Position numbers and translations under genes: made by a program
Shown here: positions 48,515 through 58,256 of the stretch, one piece after another
Position numbering within the stretch: the stretch's first letter is position 1
Layout of the letters: the number at the start of each line of letters is the position of its first letter
Origin: Streptomyces sp. NBC_00271
GTDB taxonomy: Bacteria > Actinomycetota > Actinomycetes > Streptomycetales > Streptomycetaceae
Length of the DNA stretch: 64,000 nt
NCBI RefSeq assembly: GCF_036178845.1
Contig: NZ_CP108070.1
Location: forward strand, 6,448,001-6,512,000
Reading direction: 5' to 3'
Notes under the pieces: model-generated
The model's database searches: none
What the model was told of the DNA's origin: nothing
What the model saw: only the letters and a program-made list of their open reading frames with translations

Positions 48515-51328
48515 TTGTCCCCGACCAGCGACACCGCACACGGCGGCCGCCGACTCGTCATCGTCGAGTCGCCTGCCAAGGCGAAGACGATCAAGGGCTA
48601 TCTCGGCCCCGGCTATGTCGTCGAAGCGAGCGTCGGGCACATCCGCGACCTCCCCAACGGCGCCGCGGAGGTGCCGGAGGAGTACACCGGCGAGGTGCGC
48701 CGCCTCGGGGTGGACGTCGATAACGACTTCCAGCCCATCTATGTGGTCAACGCCGACAAGAAGGCCCAGGTCAAGAAGCTCAAGGACCTGCTGCGCGACT
48801 CCGACGAGCTCTACCTCGCCACCGATGAGGACCGCGAGGGCGAAGCCATCGCGTGGCACCTCCAGGAAGTGCTCAAGCCCAAGGTCCCGGTCAAGCGGAT
48901 GGTCTTCCACGAGATCACCAAGGCCGCGATCCAGGCCGCCGTCGCCAACCCGCGCGAGCTCAACCAGAAGCTCGTCGACGCCCAGGAGACCCGCCGCATC
49001 CTCGACCGCCTCTACGGCTACGAGGTCTCGCCGGTTCTGTGGAAGAAGGTCATGCCGCGGCTGTCGGCGGGCCGTGTGCAGTCCGTGGCGACCCGGCTCG
49101 TCGTCGAGCGGGAGCGCGAGCGCATCGCCTTCCGCTCCGCCGAGTACTGGGACCTGACCGGCACCTTCGGCACCGGCCGCGCCGGTGACGCCAGCGACCC
49201 GTCCAACCTGGTCGCCCGTCTGAGCGCGGTCGACGGAAAGCGCATCGCCCAGGGCCGCGACTTCGACTCGCTGGGCCAGATCAAGGGCGCGAACACGCTC
49301 CACCTGGACGAGACGAACGCCCGTGCGCTCGCCGCCGCCCTCCAGGACACGAACTTCGCGGTCCGCTCGGTCGAGTCCAAGCCGTACCGCCGCTCGCCGT
49401 ACGCGCCGTTCCGCACGACGACCCTCCAGCAGGAGGCCTCGCGCAAGCTCGGCTTCGGCGCGAAGGCCACCATGCAGGTGGCCCAGAAGCTGTACGAGAA
49501 CGGCTTCATCACGTACATGCGTACGGACTCCACGACCCTCTCGGAAACGGCGATCTCCGCCGCCCGCGCCCAGGTCACGCAGCTCTACGGCGCCGACTAC
49601 CTGCCGGCCCAGCCGCGGACGTACGCCGGGAAGGTCAAGAACGCGCAGGAGGCGCACGAGGCGATCCGTCCCTCGGGTGATCGTTTCCGCACCCCGGCCG
49701 AGACGGGCCTGACCGGCGACCAGTTCAAGCTGTATGAGCTCATCTGGAAGCGGACCGTCGCCTCCCAGATGAAGGACGCGGTCGGCAACTCCGTCACCGT
49801 GAAGATCGCGGGCACGGCCTCCGACGGCCGTGACGCCGAGTTCAGCGCGTCCGGCAAGACGATCACCTTCCACGGCTTCCTGAAGGCGTACGTCGAGGGC
49901 GCGGACGACCCGAACGCCGAGCTCGACGACCGTGAGCGCCGGCTCCCGCAGGTCAACGAGGGCGACCCGCTGTCCGCCGAGGAGATCACGGTCGACGGGC
50001 ACGCCACCAAGCCCCCGGCCCGCTACACCGAGGCGTCGCTGGTCAAGGAGCTCGAAGAGCGCGAGATCGGCCGCCCGTCGACGTACGCGTCGATCATCGG
50101 CACGATCCTCGACCGCGGATACGTGTTCAAGAAGGGCACGGCACTCGTGCCGTCCTTCCTGTCCTTCGCCGTGGTCAACCTCCTGGAGAAGCACTTCGGG
50201 CGGCTCGTGGACTACGACTTCACGGCCAAGATGGAGGACGACCTCGACCGCATCGCGCGGGGCGAGGCGCAGGCCGTGCCGTGGCTCAAGCGGTTCTACT
50301 TCGGCGAGGGCGACGCCGCGGGCGCCGCCGAGGCCGGCAACGGCGACGGGGACCACCTGGGCGGCCTCAAGGAGCTCGTCACCGACCTGGGCGCCATTGA
50401 CGCCCGTGAGGTGTCGTCCTTCCCGGTCGGCGACGGCATCATGCTGCGTGTGGGCCGCTACGGCCCGTACATCGAGCGCGGCGAGAAGGACTCCGAGCAG
50501 CACCAGCGCGCGGACGTGCCCGAGGACCTGGCCCCGGACGAGCTGAGCATCGAGCTCGCGGAGGAGCTGCTCGCCAAGCCGAGCGGCGACTTCGAGCTCG
50601 GTACGGACCCGGAGTCGGGCCACCAGATCATCGCCAGGGACGGCCGCTACGGCCCGTACGTCACCGAGGTGCTCCCCGAGGGCACCCCGAAGACGGGCAA
50701 GAACGCCGTCAAGCCGCGTACCGCCTCCCTCTTCAAGTCGATGTCGCTCGACACGGTGACGCTCGGCGACGCCCTCAAACTGATGTCCCTGCCGCGCGTC
50801 GTCGGCAAGGACGCCGAGGGCGTGGAGATCACCGCGCAGAACGGGCGCTACGGGCCCTACCTGAAGAAGGGCACGGACTCGCGCTCCCTGCAGTCCGAGG
50901 ACCAGCTCTTCACCATCACCCTCGAAGAGGCGCTGGAGATCTACTCCCAGCCCAAGCAGCGCGGGCGAGCGGCCGCCAAGCCGCCGCTCAAGGAGCTGGG
51001 CGAGGACCCGGTCAGCGGGAAGCCCGTCGTGGTCAAGGACGGCCGTTTCGGGCCGTACGTGACCGACGGCGAGACCAACGCGACCCTGCGCTCCGCCGAC
51101 AGCGTCGAAGAGATCACTCCGGAGCGCGGCTACGAGCTGCTGGCGGAGAAGCGCGCCAAGGCTCCCGCCAAGAAGACCGCGAAGAAGGCGGCCGCCAAGA
51201 AGGCTCCGGCCAAGAAGGCCCCCGCCAAGAAGACGGCCGCAAAGAAGACGACGACTTCGAAGACGGCTGCCAAGAAGGCTCCGGCCAAGAAGGCCGCTGC
51301 CAAGAAGACGGCGGCTTCGGAGAACTGA
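48515..51328 (+). CDS. topA: DNA topoisomerase I with lysine-rich tail
   Basis: 937 residues from TTG 48515 (GGAGAG upstream). The Toprim domain has VIVESPAKAKTIKGYL and ATDEDREGEAIAWHL. The catalytic Tyr334 lies in YMRTDST. Zinc fingers are replaced, as in actinobacteria, by C-terminal repeats with GRYGPY (four copies) and a Lys/Ala tail (about 885-937, KKAPAKK units). It relaxes negative supercoils. In Streptomyces it is essential for chromosome segregation, and the tail slides along DNA. An extended frame back to 48422 lacks support. Confidence 0.97.
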   Translation: MSPTSDTAHGGRRLVIVESPAKAKTIKGYLGPGYVVEASVGHIRDLPNGAAEVPEEYTGEVRRLGVDVDNDFQPIYVVNADKKAQVKKLKDLLRDSDELYLATDEDREGEAIAWHLQEVLKPKVPVKRMVFHEITKAAIQAAVANPRELNQKLVDAQETRRILDRLYGYEVSPVLWKKVMPRLSAGRVQSVATRLVVERERERIAFRSAEYWDLTGTFGTGRAGDASDPSNLVARLSAVDGKRIAQGRDFDSLGQIKGANTLHLDETNARALAAALQDTNFAVRSVESKPYRRSPYAPFRTTTLQQEASRKLGFGAKATMQVAQKLYENGFITYMRTDSTTLSETAISAARAQVTQLYGADYLPAQPRTYAGKVKNAQEAHEAIRPSGDRFRTPAETGLTGDQFKLYELIWKRTVASQMKDAVGNSVTVKIAGTASDGRDAEFSASGKTITFHGFLKAYVEGADDPNAELDDRERRLPQVNEGDPLSAEEITVDGHATKPPARYTEASLVKELEEREIGRPSTYASIIGTILDRGYVFKKGTALVPSFLSFAVVNLLEKHFGRLVDYDFTAKMEDDLDRIARGEAQAVPWLKRFYFGEGDAAGAAEAGNGDGDHLGGLKELVTDLGAIDAREVSSFPVGDGIMLRVGRYGPYIERGEKDSEQHQRADVPEDLAPDELSIELAEELLAKPSGDFELGTDPESGHQIIARDGRYGPYVTEVLPEGTPKTGKNAVKPRTASLFKSMSLDTVTLGDALKLMSLPRVVGKDAEGVEITAQNGRYGPYLKKGTDSRSLQSEDQLFTITLEEALEIYSQPKQRGRAAAKPPLKELGEDPVSGKPVVVKDGRFGPYVTDGETNATLRSADSVEEITPERGYELLAEKRAKAPAKKTAKKAAAKKAPAKKAPAKKTAAKKTTTSKTAAKKAPAKKAAAKKTAASEN

Positions 51329-51412
51329 GGTCCGGGCTCGCGGCCCCCGTCAGGACGCGGCCCCCGTCAGGACGCGGGCCCTGTCAGATTCAGCGGTCTC
51401 TGTCAGATTCAG

Positions 51413-51454
51413 ATGTGGACGCCTCTACACCTTTCGGTGTGGGGGCGTCCACAT
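51413..51454. terminator. Hairpin terminator after topA
   Basis: ATGTGGACGCC and GGCGTCCACAT form the base, TACACC and GGTGTG the top, with small internal loops. Just before it are short direct repeats (CGGCCCCCGTCAGGACG twice, CTGTCAGATTCAG twice). Confidence 0.85.
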
Positions 51455-51502
51455 GTTCGGGCACCCCTACGGGCAGTCAGTGGGGCCGGATAGGCTTGCA
51501 GA

Positions 51503-54500
51503 ATGACGCGAGCCGAGCAGCCAACGGCCCACACTCCGGCCCCCGACGACGCCCTGGTCGCGGATTCCCGCGAGCGCGCCGTCCGCGCGCTGCTGCGCCG
51601 ACCTCAGCTGAAACGGTTGTGGAGCGCCCACCTGGTGGGCGGTGTCGGTGACGCCCTGGCCCTGCTCGTGCTGGTCATCCTCGTCCTTCAGGCGGCGATC
51701 GCGGAGGGTTCCTTCGGCGGTGGCTACCGCGGGGTCGCCCTCGCCGTGGCGGCCGTCTTCGGGGCACGCATTCTGGCCACGCTGCTCTTCGGAGCCGTAC
51801 TCCTCGGGCCGCTCACCTCGCTGACGTCCCAGGAGGGGCCGCTCGACCGGCGCTGGACCATGGTCGGAGCCGACGGACTGCGCGCCGTGCTCATGCTCAT
51901 CGCGCCCCTGTGGATCGACTGGACCCCGGACAACGCACTCGCCGCCCTCCTCGTCCTCGCCTTCGTGACCGGCGTCGCCGAGCGCTTCTGGACGGTGTGC
52001 CGGGAGAGCGCGGCGCCCGCGCTGCTGCCCGCGCCGCCGCTGGAGGGCGCCACCGTACGCCCGCTGCCGGACCACCTGGACGCGCTGCGGCGCCTGTCAC
52101 TGCGTACGGCCTTCGTGGCGGTGCCGATCGCGGCCGCCACGCTCGTCGTGGTGTCACTCGTCAGCAACCTGCTGGGTGCCGGGATCGCCTGGTTCGACCA
52201 GCACCAGGGGGCGCTCGCCTCGTACGTCGCCGCCGGACTGTTCGCCGCCTCGCTCTCCGTGCTCACGTCCCTCGAACTGCCCGACACCCGCACCCCGCGT
52301 GCGCGCTCGCCCCTGGAGGGCCTGCGCCGCCCCAGGACGGGCACGGGCGTCGACAACGGCCGTACGGGCGCGATCCCGCTCCTGGTGCTCGCCTGCGCGG
52401 CCGTCGCCGCGGCGATCGCCGCCGCTGTCGCCGTCTCCGTGCTGCAGGCCAAGGACCTGGGCGGCGGACCGGTCATGTACGGCCTGCTGGTGCTGGCGCT
52501 GACCGGGGGTGTCGTCATCGGCATCCGGACGGCCCCCTCCGTGCTGCCGTCGCTGTCGCGGCGCAGGCTGCTCTCGCTGGCGATCGCCTTCACTGGGATC
52601 GCGCTGCTGGCCGCCGGCCTGGTCCCGGACGTCACCACGGTGCTGCTGATCGCCGGCCTCGCGGGCATCGGCGCGGGCGTCGCCGCGAACACCGGGCACG
52701 CGCTGCTCGACCAGGAGACCGAGGAGTACCGGCGGGCGCGTACGACGGAACACCTGCACGCGGTCGTACGGGTCTCCGTGGCGCTCGGTGCCCTGCTGGC
52801 GCCCGTGGTGGCCGCGGCGATCGGCCCGCACCGGCTCGAGAACGGCAAGTTCGTGTTCGCGCACGGAGGCGCCGCCTTCACACTGATGCTGGTGGGCGCC
52901 CTGCTGCTGCCTGTCGCCGCCCTGGTGCTCGCCAAGGTCGACGACCGCTCCGGAGTGCCGCTGCGGCACGACCTGCTGGACGCGCTGCGCGGCGGCGACG
53001 ACCCGGTGCAGAAATCCACCGCGAACGGGTTCTTCATCGCCCTGGAGGGCGGCGACGGGGCCGGGAAGTCGACGCAGGCGGAAGCGCTCGCGGAGTGGAT
53101 CCGCGCCAAGGGCCACGAGGTCGTGGTGACCCGCGAGCCGGGCGCCACGCCGGTCGGCAAGCGGCTGCGGTCGATCCTGCTGGACGTGTCGTCGGCGGGC
53201 CTGTCGCACCGTGCGGAGGCGCTGCTGTACGCCGCCGACCGCGCCGAGCACGTGGACACGGTGGTGCGGCCCGCGCTGGAGCGGGGTGCCGTCGTCATCT
53301 CCGACCGCTACATCGACTCGTCGGTGGCCTACCAGGGAGCTGGCCGGGACCTTTCTCCGACCGAGATCGCCCGCATCAACCGATGGGCGACCAACGGACT
53401 GGTGCCGCATCTGACGGTGCTCCTCGACGTCTCCCCGGAGGCGGCTCGTGAGCGCTTCACGGAGGCGCCCGACCGGCTCGAGTCGGAGCCGGTCGAGTTC
53501 CACACGCGCGTGCGGTCCGGTTTCTTGACGCTGGCCGCCGCCGACCCGGGCCGGTACCTGGTCGTCGACGCCGCCCAGGAGCCCGAGGCGGTCACCACCG
53601 TCGTCCGGCACCGGCTCGACGTGATGCTGCCCCTCTCCGAGGCCGAGGTGAAGGCCCAGGCGGAGGCACGCAAGGCGGCCGAGGAGGAGGCCCGGCGCAA
53701 GGCCGAGGAGGAGGCCGCCCGCAAGGCCGAGGAGGAGCGACTGGAGCGCGAGCGCCAGGAACAGCTCGCCCGGCTGCGTGCGGAGGAAGAGGAGCGCAAG
53801 CAGCGCGAGCTGGAGGAGGCGCAGCGGCGCGAGGCCGAGCGCCAGGCGGAGGAGGCTCGACAGCGCGCCGAGGAGGCCCGTCGCCGGGCCGAGGAGGAGC
53901 GGGCGCGGCTGCTGGCCCAGGAGCAGGCCCAGGCCGCCGAGCAGGACCGGCTGCGCAGGCTGGCCGAGGAGCAGGCACGGCTGCGGGCCGAGGCCGAGGA
54001 GCGCCGTCTGGAGAAGCAGCGCAAGGCCGAGGAGGCGTTGCTGCGGGCGGAGGAGGCGCGACGGGCCGCGACGGAGACGGCGGCAGCGGCGGCGGCGGCC
54101 GCAGCCACGGCGGCTTCGACGTCTGCTTCGACTGCGGCTTCCGCTTCATCGCCTACGTCGGCTCCTGCTTCCGGTTCGGTGCCTGTGGGTTCTGGTGAGC
54201 CGGCGGCCGTGGGTCCCGTGGCCGACAACGAGACGACGGTGCCCACGCCGGTCGTGACGCCCCCGAGCACCCCGGGCGGCTCGGTGGACGAGACGACGGT
54301 GCTGCGGCCCGTGCGCTCCGGAGAGAGCCGCGAGCGTTCCCGCTCCGACTCGGAGGAGACGGCCAAGCTGCCGAAGCCGCCCGTGCCCGAGGCGGCGGCC
54401 GAGAAGACGGCCGTGCTCCCGCCGGTGGTTCCGGGTGCCGCGGACGAGACCGCCGTGCTGCCGCCGGTGGCGCCGGGCGCGGCCGACGAGACGGCGGTGC

Positions 54501-54811
54501 TTCCTCCGGTACGCGACGGGGGTGCGGGTGCCGCCCCGGATGCCGGTGCGAGTGATCCCGCGAACCGGGTGCCTCCGGGCTTCTTCCGGGACGAGCGGCC
54601 CGCGCCCCGGCCCGAGAGGGCCGGTGACCGTACGCGCGAGCTGCCCCAGGTCGATGCCGAGGGCGCACCGCGTCGCCGCCCCCGTTCCGACTGGGCGGAG
54701 GAGACCCCGCTCGACGACCTCCCGACCCTGGCGGACGAACTGCTGGGCCCGCGTGACGACGACGAGCAGGACGACGGGCGCGAGGGACGGGGCGGTCGCC
54801 GCCGTCGCTGA
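51503..54811 (+). CDS. tmk: MFS-like membrane domain fused to thymidylate kinase and coiled coil
   Basis: 1102 residues. Residues about 30-490 form an MFS-like domain with about ten to twelve helices. Thymidylate kinase follows at about 507-712: EGGDGAGKST (P-loop), TREPGATP and DRYIDSSVAYQG are all intact, so dTMP phosphorylation is expected at the inner membrane face. Then comes a highly charged Glu/Arg/Ala coiled coil (713-860), an Ala/Ser stretch, and a disordered tail with DETAVLPPV repeats. The fusion is conserved in Streptomyces. It is the only tmk in this window and sits between topA and holB. Confidence 0.93.
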   Translation: MTRAEQPTAHTPAPDDALVADSRERAVRALLRRPQLKRLWSAHLVGGVGDALALLVLVILVLQAAIAEGSFGGGYRGVALAVAAVFGARILATLLFGAVLLGPLTSLTSQEGPLDRRWTMVGADGLRAVLMLIAPLWIDWTPDNALAALLVLAFVTGVAERFWTVCRESAAPALLPAPPLEGATVRPLPDHLDALRRLSLRTAFVAVPIAAATLVVVSLVSNLLGAGIAWFDQHQGALASYVAAGLFAASLSVLTSLELPDTRTPRARSPLEGLRRPRTGTGVDNGRTGAIPLLVLACAAVAAAIAAAVAVSVLQAKDLGGGPVMYGLLVLALTGGVVIGIRTAPSVLPSLSRRRLLSLAIAFTGIALLAAGLVPDVTTVLLIAGLAGIGAGVAANTGHALLDQETEEYRRARTTEHLHAVVRVSVALGALLAPVVAAAIGPHRLENGKFVFAHGGAAFTLMLVGALLLPVAALVLAKVDDRSGVPLRHDLLDALRGGDDPVQKSTANGFFIALEGGDGAGKSTQAEALAEWIRAKGHEVVVTREPGATPVGKRLRSILLDVSSAGLSHRAEALLYAADRAEHVDTVVRPALERGAVVISDRYIDSSVAYQGAGRDLSPTEIARINRWATNGLVPHLTVLLDVSPEAARERFTEAPDRLESEPVEFHTRVRSGFLTLAAADPGRYLVVDAAQEPEAVTTVVRHRLDVMLPLSEAEVKAQAEARKAAEEEARRKAEEEAARKAEEERLERERQEQLARLRAEEEERKQRELEEAQRREAERQAEEARQRAEEARRRAEEERARLLAQEQAQAAEQDRLRRLAEEQARLRAEAEERRLEKQRKAEEALLRAEEARRAATETAAAAAAAAATAASTSASTAASASSPTSAPASGSVPVGSGEPAAVGPVADNETTVPTPVVTPPSTPGGSVDETTVLRPVRSGESRERSRSDSEETAKLPKPPVPEAAAEKTAVLPPVVPGAADETAVLPPVAPGAADETAVLPPVRDGGAGAAPDAGASDPANRVPPGFFRDERPAPRPERAGDRTRELPQVDAEGAPRRRPRSDWAEETPLDDLPTLADELLGPRDDDEQDDGREGRGGRRRR

Positions 54812-54888
54812 GGTCCGGGGACCCGTTGTCAGTGGCGACCCGCACAATGGACGCGGCAAGGCAAAGTGCGACGAAAGGGCGGTGCCCC

Positions 54889-56094
54889 GTGCCGGTATGG
54901 GACGACCTGGTGGGCCAGGACAAGGTGAGCGAGCAGCTCGCCGCCGCCGCTCGTGACGCCGACGCCCTCGTCTCGGCGGTCGCCGCGGACACCCCGCTCC
55001 CCGAGGCGTCCAAGATGACGCACGCCTGGCTGTTCACCGGTCCGCCCGGCTCCGGGCGTTCCACCGCGGCGCGGGCCTTCGCGGCGGCGCTCCAGTGCGT
55101 GAGCCCCGACCGCGCGCTGGGCGGAGTCCCCGGCTGCGGCTTTTGCGACGGCTGCCACACCAGCCTGATCGGGACGCACGCCGATGTGCAGATCGTCCGC
55201 ACCGACCTCCTCTCCATCGGTGTGAAGGAGACCCGCGACCTGGTCCGCCGTGCCCAGTTGTCCCCGGCGACCGGCCGCTGGCAGGTCATCGTCCTGGAGG
55301 ACGCGGACCGCCTCACGGAGGGCGCGGGCAACGTCCTTCTGAAGGCTGTCGAGGAACCGGCCCCGCGTACGGTCTGGCTGCTCTGCGCGCCCTCCGTCGA
55401 GGACGTCCTGCCCACCATCCGCTCCCGCTGCCGCCTGCTCACCCTGCGTACCCCGCCGGTGGACGCGGTCGCCGACATCCTCGTTCGCCGTGACGGCATC
55501 GAGCCCGCTGTCGCGGCGGCCGCCGCCCGCGCGACACAGGGGCACATCGGGCGCGCCCGCCGTCTCGCCACGGACCAGCGTGCCCGTGAGCGCCGGGCCG
55601 CCGTCCTCAAGCTCCCGCTGCGGGTCGACGACATCGGCGGCTGTCTCAAGGCGGCCCAGGAGCTGATCGACACGGCCTCGGAGGACGCGAAGCAGCTCGC
55701 CGAGGAAGTCGACGTCAAGGAGACCGAAGACCTGAAGGCGGCCCTCGGCGCGTCGCAGGGCGGCCGTATGCCGCGTGGCACCGCGGGCGCCATGAAGGAG
55801 CTGGAGGACCGGCAGAAGCGCCGGAGAACGCGTACGCAGCGCGACAGCCTGGACCTGGCCCTCATCGACCTCACCGGCTTCTACCGCGACGTCCTCGCCC
55901 TCCAGCTCGGCTCCCGGGTGGCCCTCGCCAACACGGAGGCCGAGGATGTACTCGAGCGTCTCGCCCGCGGCGGCTCGCCGGAGGCGACCCTCCGCCGGAT
56001 CGACGCGATCGCCGCGTGCCGCGAGGCGCTGGACCGCAATGTGGCCCCGCTGCTGGCGGTGGAGGCGATGACGATGGCGCTGCGGGCAGGCTGA
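54889..56094 (+). CDS. holB: DNA polymerase III subunit delta prime
   Basis: 401 residues. WDDLVGQDKV opens the AAA+ domain. GPPGSGRST (about 50-58) has Arg in place of the P-loop Lys, a common actinobacterial form. The zinc Cys are in PGCGFCDGCH; DADRLTEGAGNVLLKAVEEP is Walker B and sensor region, and TIRSRCRLL carries the SRC arginine finger motif. It is part of the clamp loader. GTG 54889 gives the family length; upstream in-frame codons from 54826 do not look conserved. Confidence 0.95.
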   Translation: MPVWDDLVGQDKVSEQLAAAARDADALVSAVAADTPLPEASKMTHAWLFTGPPGSGRSTAARAFAAALQCVSPDRALGGVPGCGFCDGCHTSLIGTHADVQIVRTDLLSIGVKETRDLVRRAQLSPATGRWQVIVLEDADRLTEGAGNVLLKAVEEPAPRTVWLLCAPSVEDVLPTIRSRCRLLTLRTPPVDAVADILVRRDGIEPAVAAAAARATQGHIGRARRLATDQRARERRAAVLKLPLRVDDIGGCLKAAQELIDTASEDAKQLAEEVDVKETEDLKAALGASQGGRMPRGTAGAMKELEDRQKRRRTRTQRDSLDLALIDLTGFYRDVLALQLGSRVALANTEAEDVLERLARGGSPEATLRRIDAIAACREALDRNVAPLLAVEAMTMALRAG

Positions 56095-56381
56095 GCCGAG
56101 AGGGCTCGAAGCCGCGGTCGGGCCGAGGACCCGGAGCCGACAGCGACCGGCGAACGGCCGACAGCGACCGGTGAGCACCTGTCGGTGACCGGTGACCGGC
56201 GAACAGGTGACTGTGACCGCGACCTGGCCGACAGCCGGGGGCCGTGCCGAGGGGCCGGAGTGAGGAGCTGAGGCGAGGTGTGGGGAGCAGGAGTTGAGTC
56301 GCCGTGTTGACGACATCACTCGTACGAGGCACATCCACGACTGTTGGTGATCACGGCGTCGCACAGGGTTACGCTCGCGAG

Positions 56382-58022
56382 ATGTACTCCAGGTACTTCA
56401 GGCGCACCCCTCGGCCGTCCCGGTCCCGGCGGCCGAACCGACCCCGCGGTGCGATCCGCGCGATGCGTACCGTCCGTGCGGGCGGCGTGCTGCTCGCCGC
56501 CACCACGTTGCTCGTCACCGCCTGCTCCACGGGGAGTTCGACCAGGACGACCACGACGTCGGCGGACGCGGTGCTGGCCGCACTGCCCCGGGCCACACCC
56601 TCCACGCTGTCGTCGTACTACGACCAGAAGCTGACCTGGCGCAGCTGCGGCGTCTCCGGCTTCGAGTGCGCCACGATGAAGGCGCCGCTCGACTACGCGA
56701 AACCGGCCTCGGGCGACGTCAAGCTGGCCGTGGCCCGCAAGAAGGCGACCGGCCCCGGCAAGCGCATCGGCTCGCTGCTGGTCAACCCGGGCGGGCCGGG
56801 CGGCTCGGCGGTGGGCTACCTGCAGTCGTACGCGGGGATCGGCTACCCGGCGGAGGTCCGCGCCCGCTACGACATGGTCGCGGTCGACCCGCGCGGGGTG
56901 GCCCGCAGCGAGCCCGTCGAGTGCCTCACCGGCCGCCAGATGGACACGTACACGGAGACGGATGTCACCCCCGACGACAAGAAGGAGACGGGTGAACTGG
57001 TCGACGCGTACAAGAAGTTCGCCGAGGGCTGCGGCCGGCACTCGCCGAACCTGCTGCGGCACGTGTCCACGGTCGAGGCGGCCCGGGACATGGACATCCT
57101 GCGCGCGGTCCTGGGCGACCCGAAGCTGAACTACGTGGGGGCGTCGTACGGGACGCTCCTCGGGGCGACGTACGCGGGCCTGTTCCCGGACCGGGTGGGC
57201 CGCATGGTCCTGGACGGCGCGATGGACCCGTCCCTGTCCGCGCGCAAGCTCAACCAGGACCAGACGGCGGGCTTCGAGACGGCGTTCCAGTCCTTCGCGA
57301 AGGACTGCGTGCGCCGGAGCGACTGCCCGCTGGGTGGCCCGGGCACGAGCCCGGACCAGGTCGGCAAGAACCTCAGCGCCTTCTTCAAGCAGCTCGACGC
57401 GAAGCCGATCCCGACAGGCGACGCGGACGGCCGCAAGCTCGGCGAGGCGCTCGCGACCACGGGTGTGATCGCGGCGATGTACGACCAGGCGGCGTGGCCG
57501 CAGCTGCGCCAGGCGCTCACCGCGGCGATGAAGGACAAGGACGGCGCGGGCCTGCTCGCCCTCTCCGACAGCTATTACGAGCGCGACGCCGACGGCAAGT
57601 ACGCGAACCTCATGTTCGCCAACGCGGCCGTGAACTGCCTCGACCTCCCGGCCGCCTTCTCCACGCCCGACCAGGTGGAGAAGGACCTTCCCGCGTTCGA
57701 GAAGGCGTCCCCCGTCTTCGGTGACGGTCTCGTCTGGGCCTCTCTGAACTGCGCGTACTGGCCCGTGCGGCCCACCGGCGAGCCGCACCGCATCGAGGCG
57801 AAGGGCGCGGGCCCGATCCTCGTGGTCGGCACCACCCGGGACCCGGCCACCCCCTACGCCTGGGCCAAGGCCCTCGCCTCCCAGCTCTCCTCCGGCGTCC
57901 TCCTCACCTACGTCGGCGACGGCCACACCGCGTACGGCCGCGGCAGCGTCTGCATCGACTCCACGATCGACCGCTACCTCCTCCAGGGCACCCCTCCTGC
58001 GAAGGGGAAACGCTGCGCATAG
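56382..58022 (+). CDS. Secreted alpha/beta-hydrolase peptidase (SlpD/SlpE/TAP family)
   Basis: 546 residues from ATG 56382; ATG 56463 (519 residues) puts the signal peptide at the very N-terminus and is as likely. The lipobox is VTAC (TTLLVTACSTG). The catalytic triad is Ser in YVGASYGTLLG, Asp in GTTRDPATPY and His in GDGHTAYG. The oxyanion segment is NPGGPGGSA. Streptomyces SlpD/E and tripeptidyl aminopeptidases cleave peptides from the N-terminus outside the cell. It corresponds to the gene next to holB in many actinobacteria. Confidence 0.92.
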   Translation: MYSRYFRRTPRPSRSRRPNRPRGAIRAMRTVRAGGVLLAATTLLVTACSTGSSTRTTTTSADAVLAALPRATPSTLSSYYDQKLTWRSCGVSGFECATMKAPLDYAKPASGDVKLAVARKKATGPGKRIGSLLVNPGGPGGSAVGYLQSYAGIGYPAEVRARYDMVAVDPRGVARSEPVECLTGRQMDTYTETDVTPDDKKETGELVDAYKKFAEGCGRHSPNLLRHVSTVEAARDMDILRAVLGDPKLNYVGASYGTLLGATYAGLFPDRVGRMVLDGAMDPSLSARKLNQDQTAGFETAFQSFAKDCVRRSDCPLGGPGTSPDQVGKNLSAFFKQLDAKPIPTGDADGRKLGEALATTGVIAAMYDQAAWPQLRQALTAAMKDKDGAGLLALSDSYYERDADGKYANLMFANAAVNCLDLPAAFSTPDQVEKDLPAFEKASPVFGDGLVWASLNCAYWPVRPTGEPHRIEAKGAGPILVVGTTRDPATPYAWAKALASQLSSGVLLTYVGDGHTAYGRGSVCIDSTIDRYLLQGTPPAKGKRCA

Positions 58023-58031
58023 CCCTCCCGC

Positions 58032-58062
58032 ACGCCCCGGAACCGGTCCTTCCGGGGCGTGT
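58032..58062 (+). terminator. Terminator after the peptidase gene
   Basis: CACGCCCCGGAA paired with TTCCGGGGCGTG (12 bases) around a 7-base loop, 10 bases past the stop. Confidence 0.9.
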
Positions 58063-58129
58063 ACGGAGCACCCCGGGAAACTGTGTAGACTTACCGACGT
58101 TGCTGATCGCACCATAGTGCGGACAGCGC

Positions 58130-58203
58130 GCCGCCTTAGCTCAGATGGCCAGAGCAACGCACTCGTAATGCGTAGGTCTCGGGTTCGAATCCCGAAGGCG
58201 GCT
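58130..58203 (+). tRNA. tRNA-Thr (anticodon CGT)
   Basis: 74 bases: acceptor GCCGCCT/AGGCGGC, anticodon stem ACGCA/TGCGT around CTCGTAA (anticodon CGT), T-arm CGGGTTCGAATCCCG, T discriminator, no encoded CCA. An integrase gene lies just past the 3' end, so this tRNA is the attachment site of the element that follows. Confidence 0.96.
58165..58203. other. Probable att site core (attL/attR) in the tRNA-Thr 3' half
   Basis: Integrated elements of this kind restore the 3' part of the tRNA, so the crossover core should lie between the anticodon loop and position 58203. The partner copy would be beyond the right edge, so the core length cannot be set. Confidence 0.5.
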
Positions 58204-58209
58204 CTGTGG

Positions 58210-58256
58210 AAGCCCCAGGATTCTCACTCGCCGTGACCTGGGGCTTTTGCTTTTTT
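58210..58256. terminator. Terminator between tRNA-Thr and integrase gene
   Basis: AAGCCCCAGG paired with CCTGGGGCTT, with an inner TCAC/GTGA stem, then TTTTGCTTTTTT. The T run contains the integrase stop codon (TAA on the minus strand). Confidence 0.88.

Noticed and set aside
48371..50623. A 750-codon minus-strand frame opposite topA
   Set aside because: Antisense shadow; the plus frame is topoisomerase I with an intact active site.
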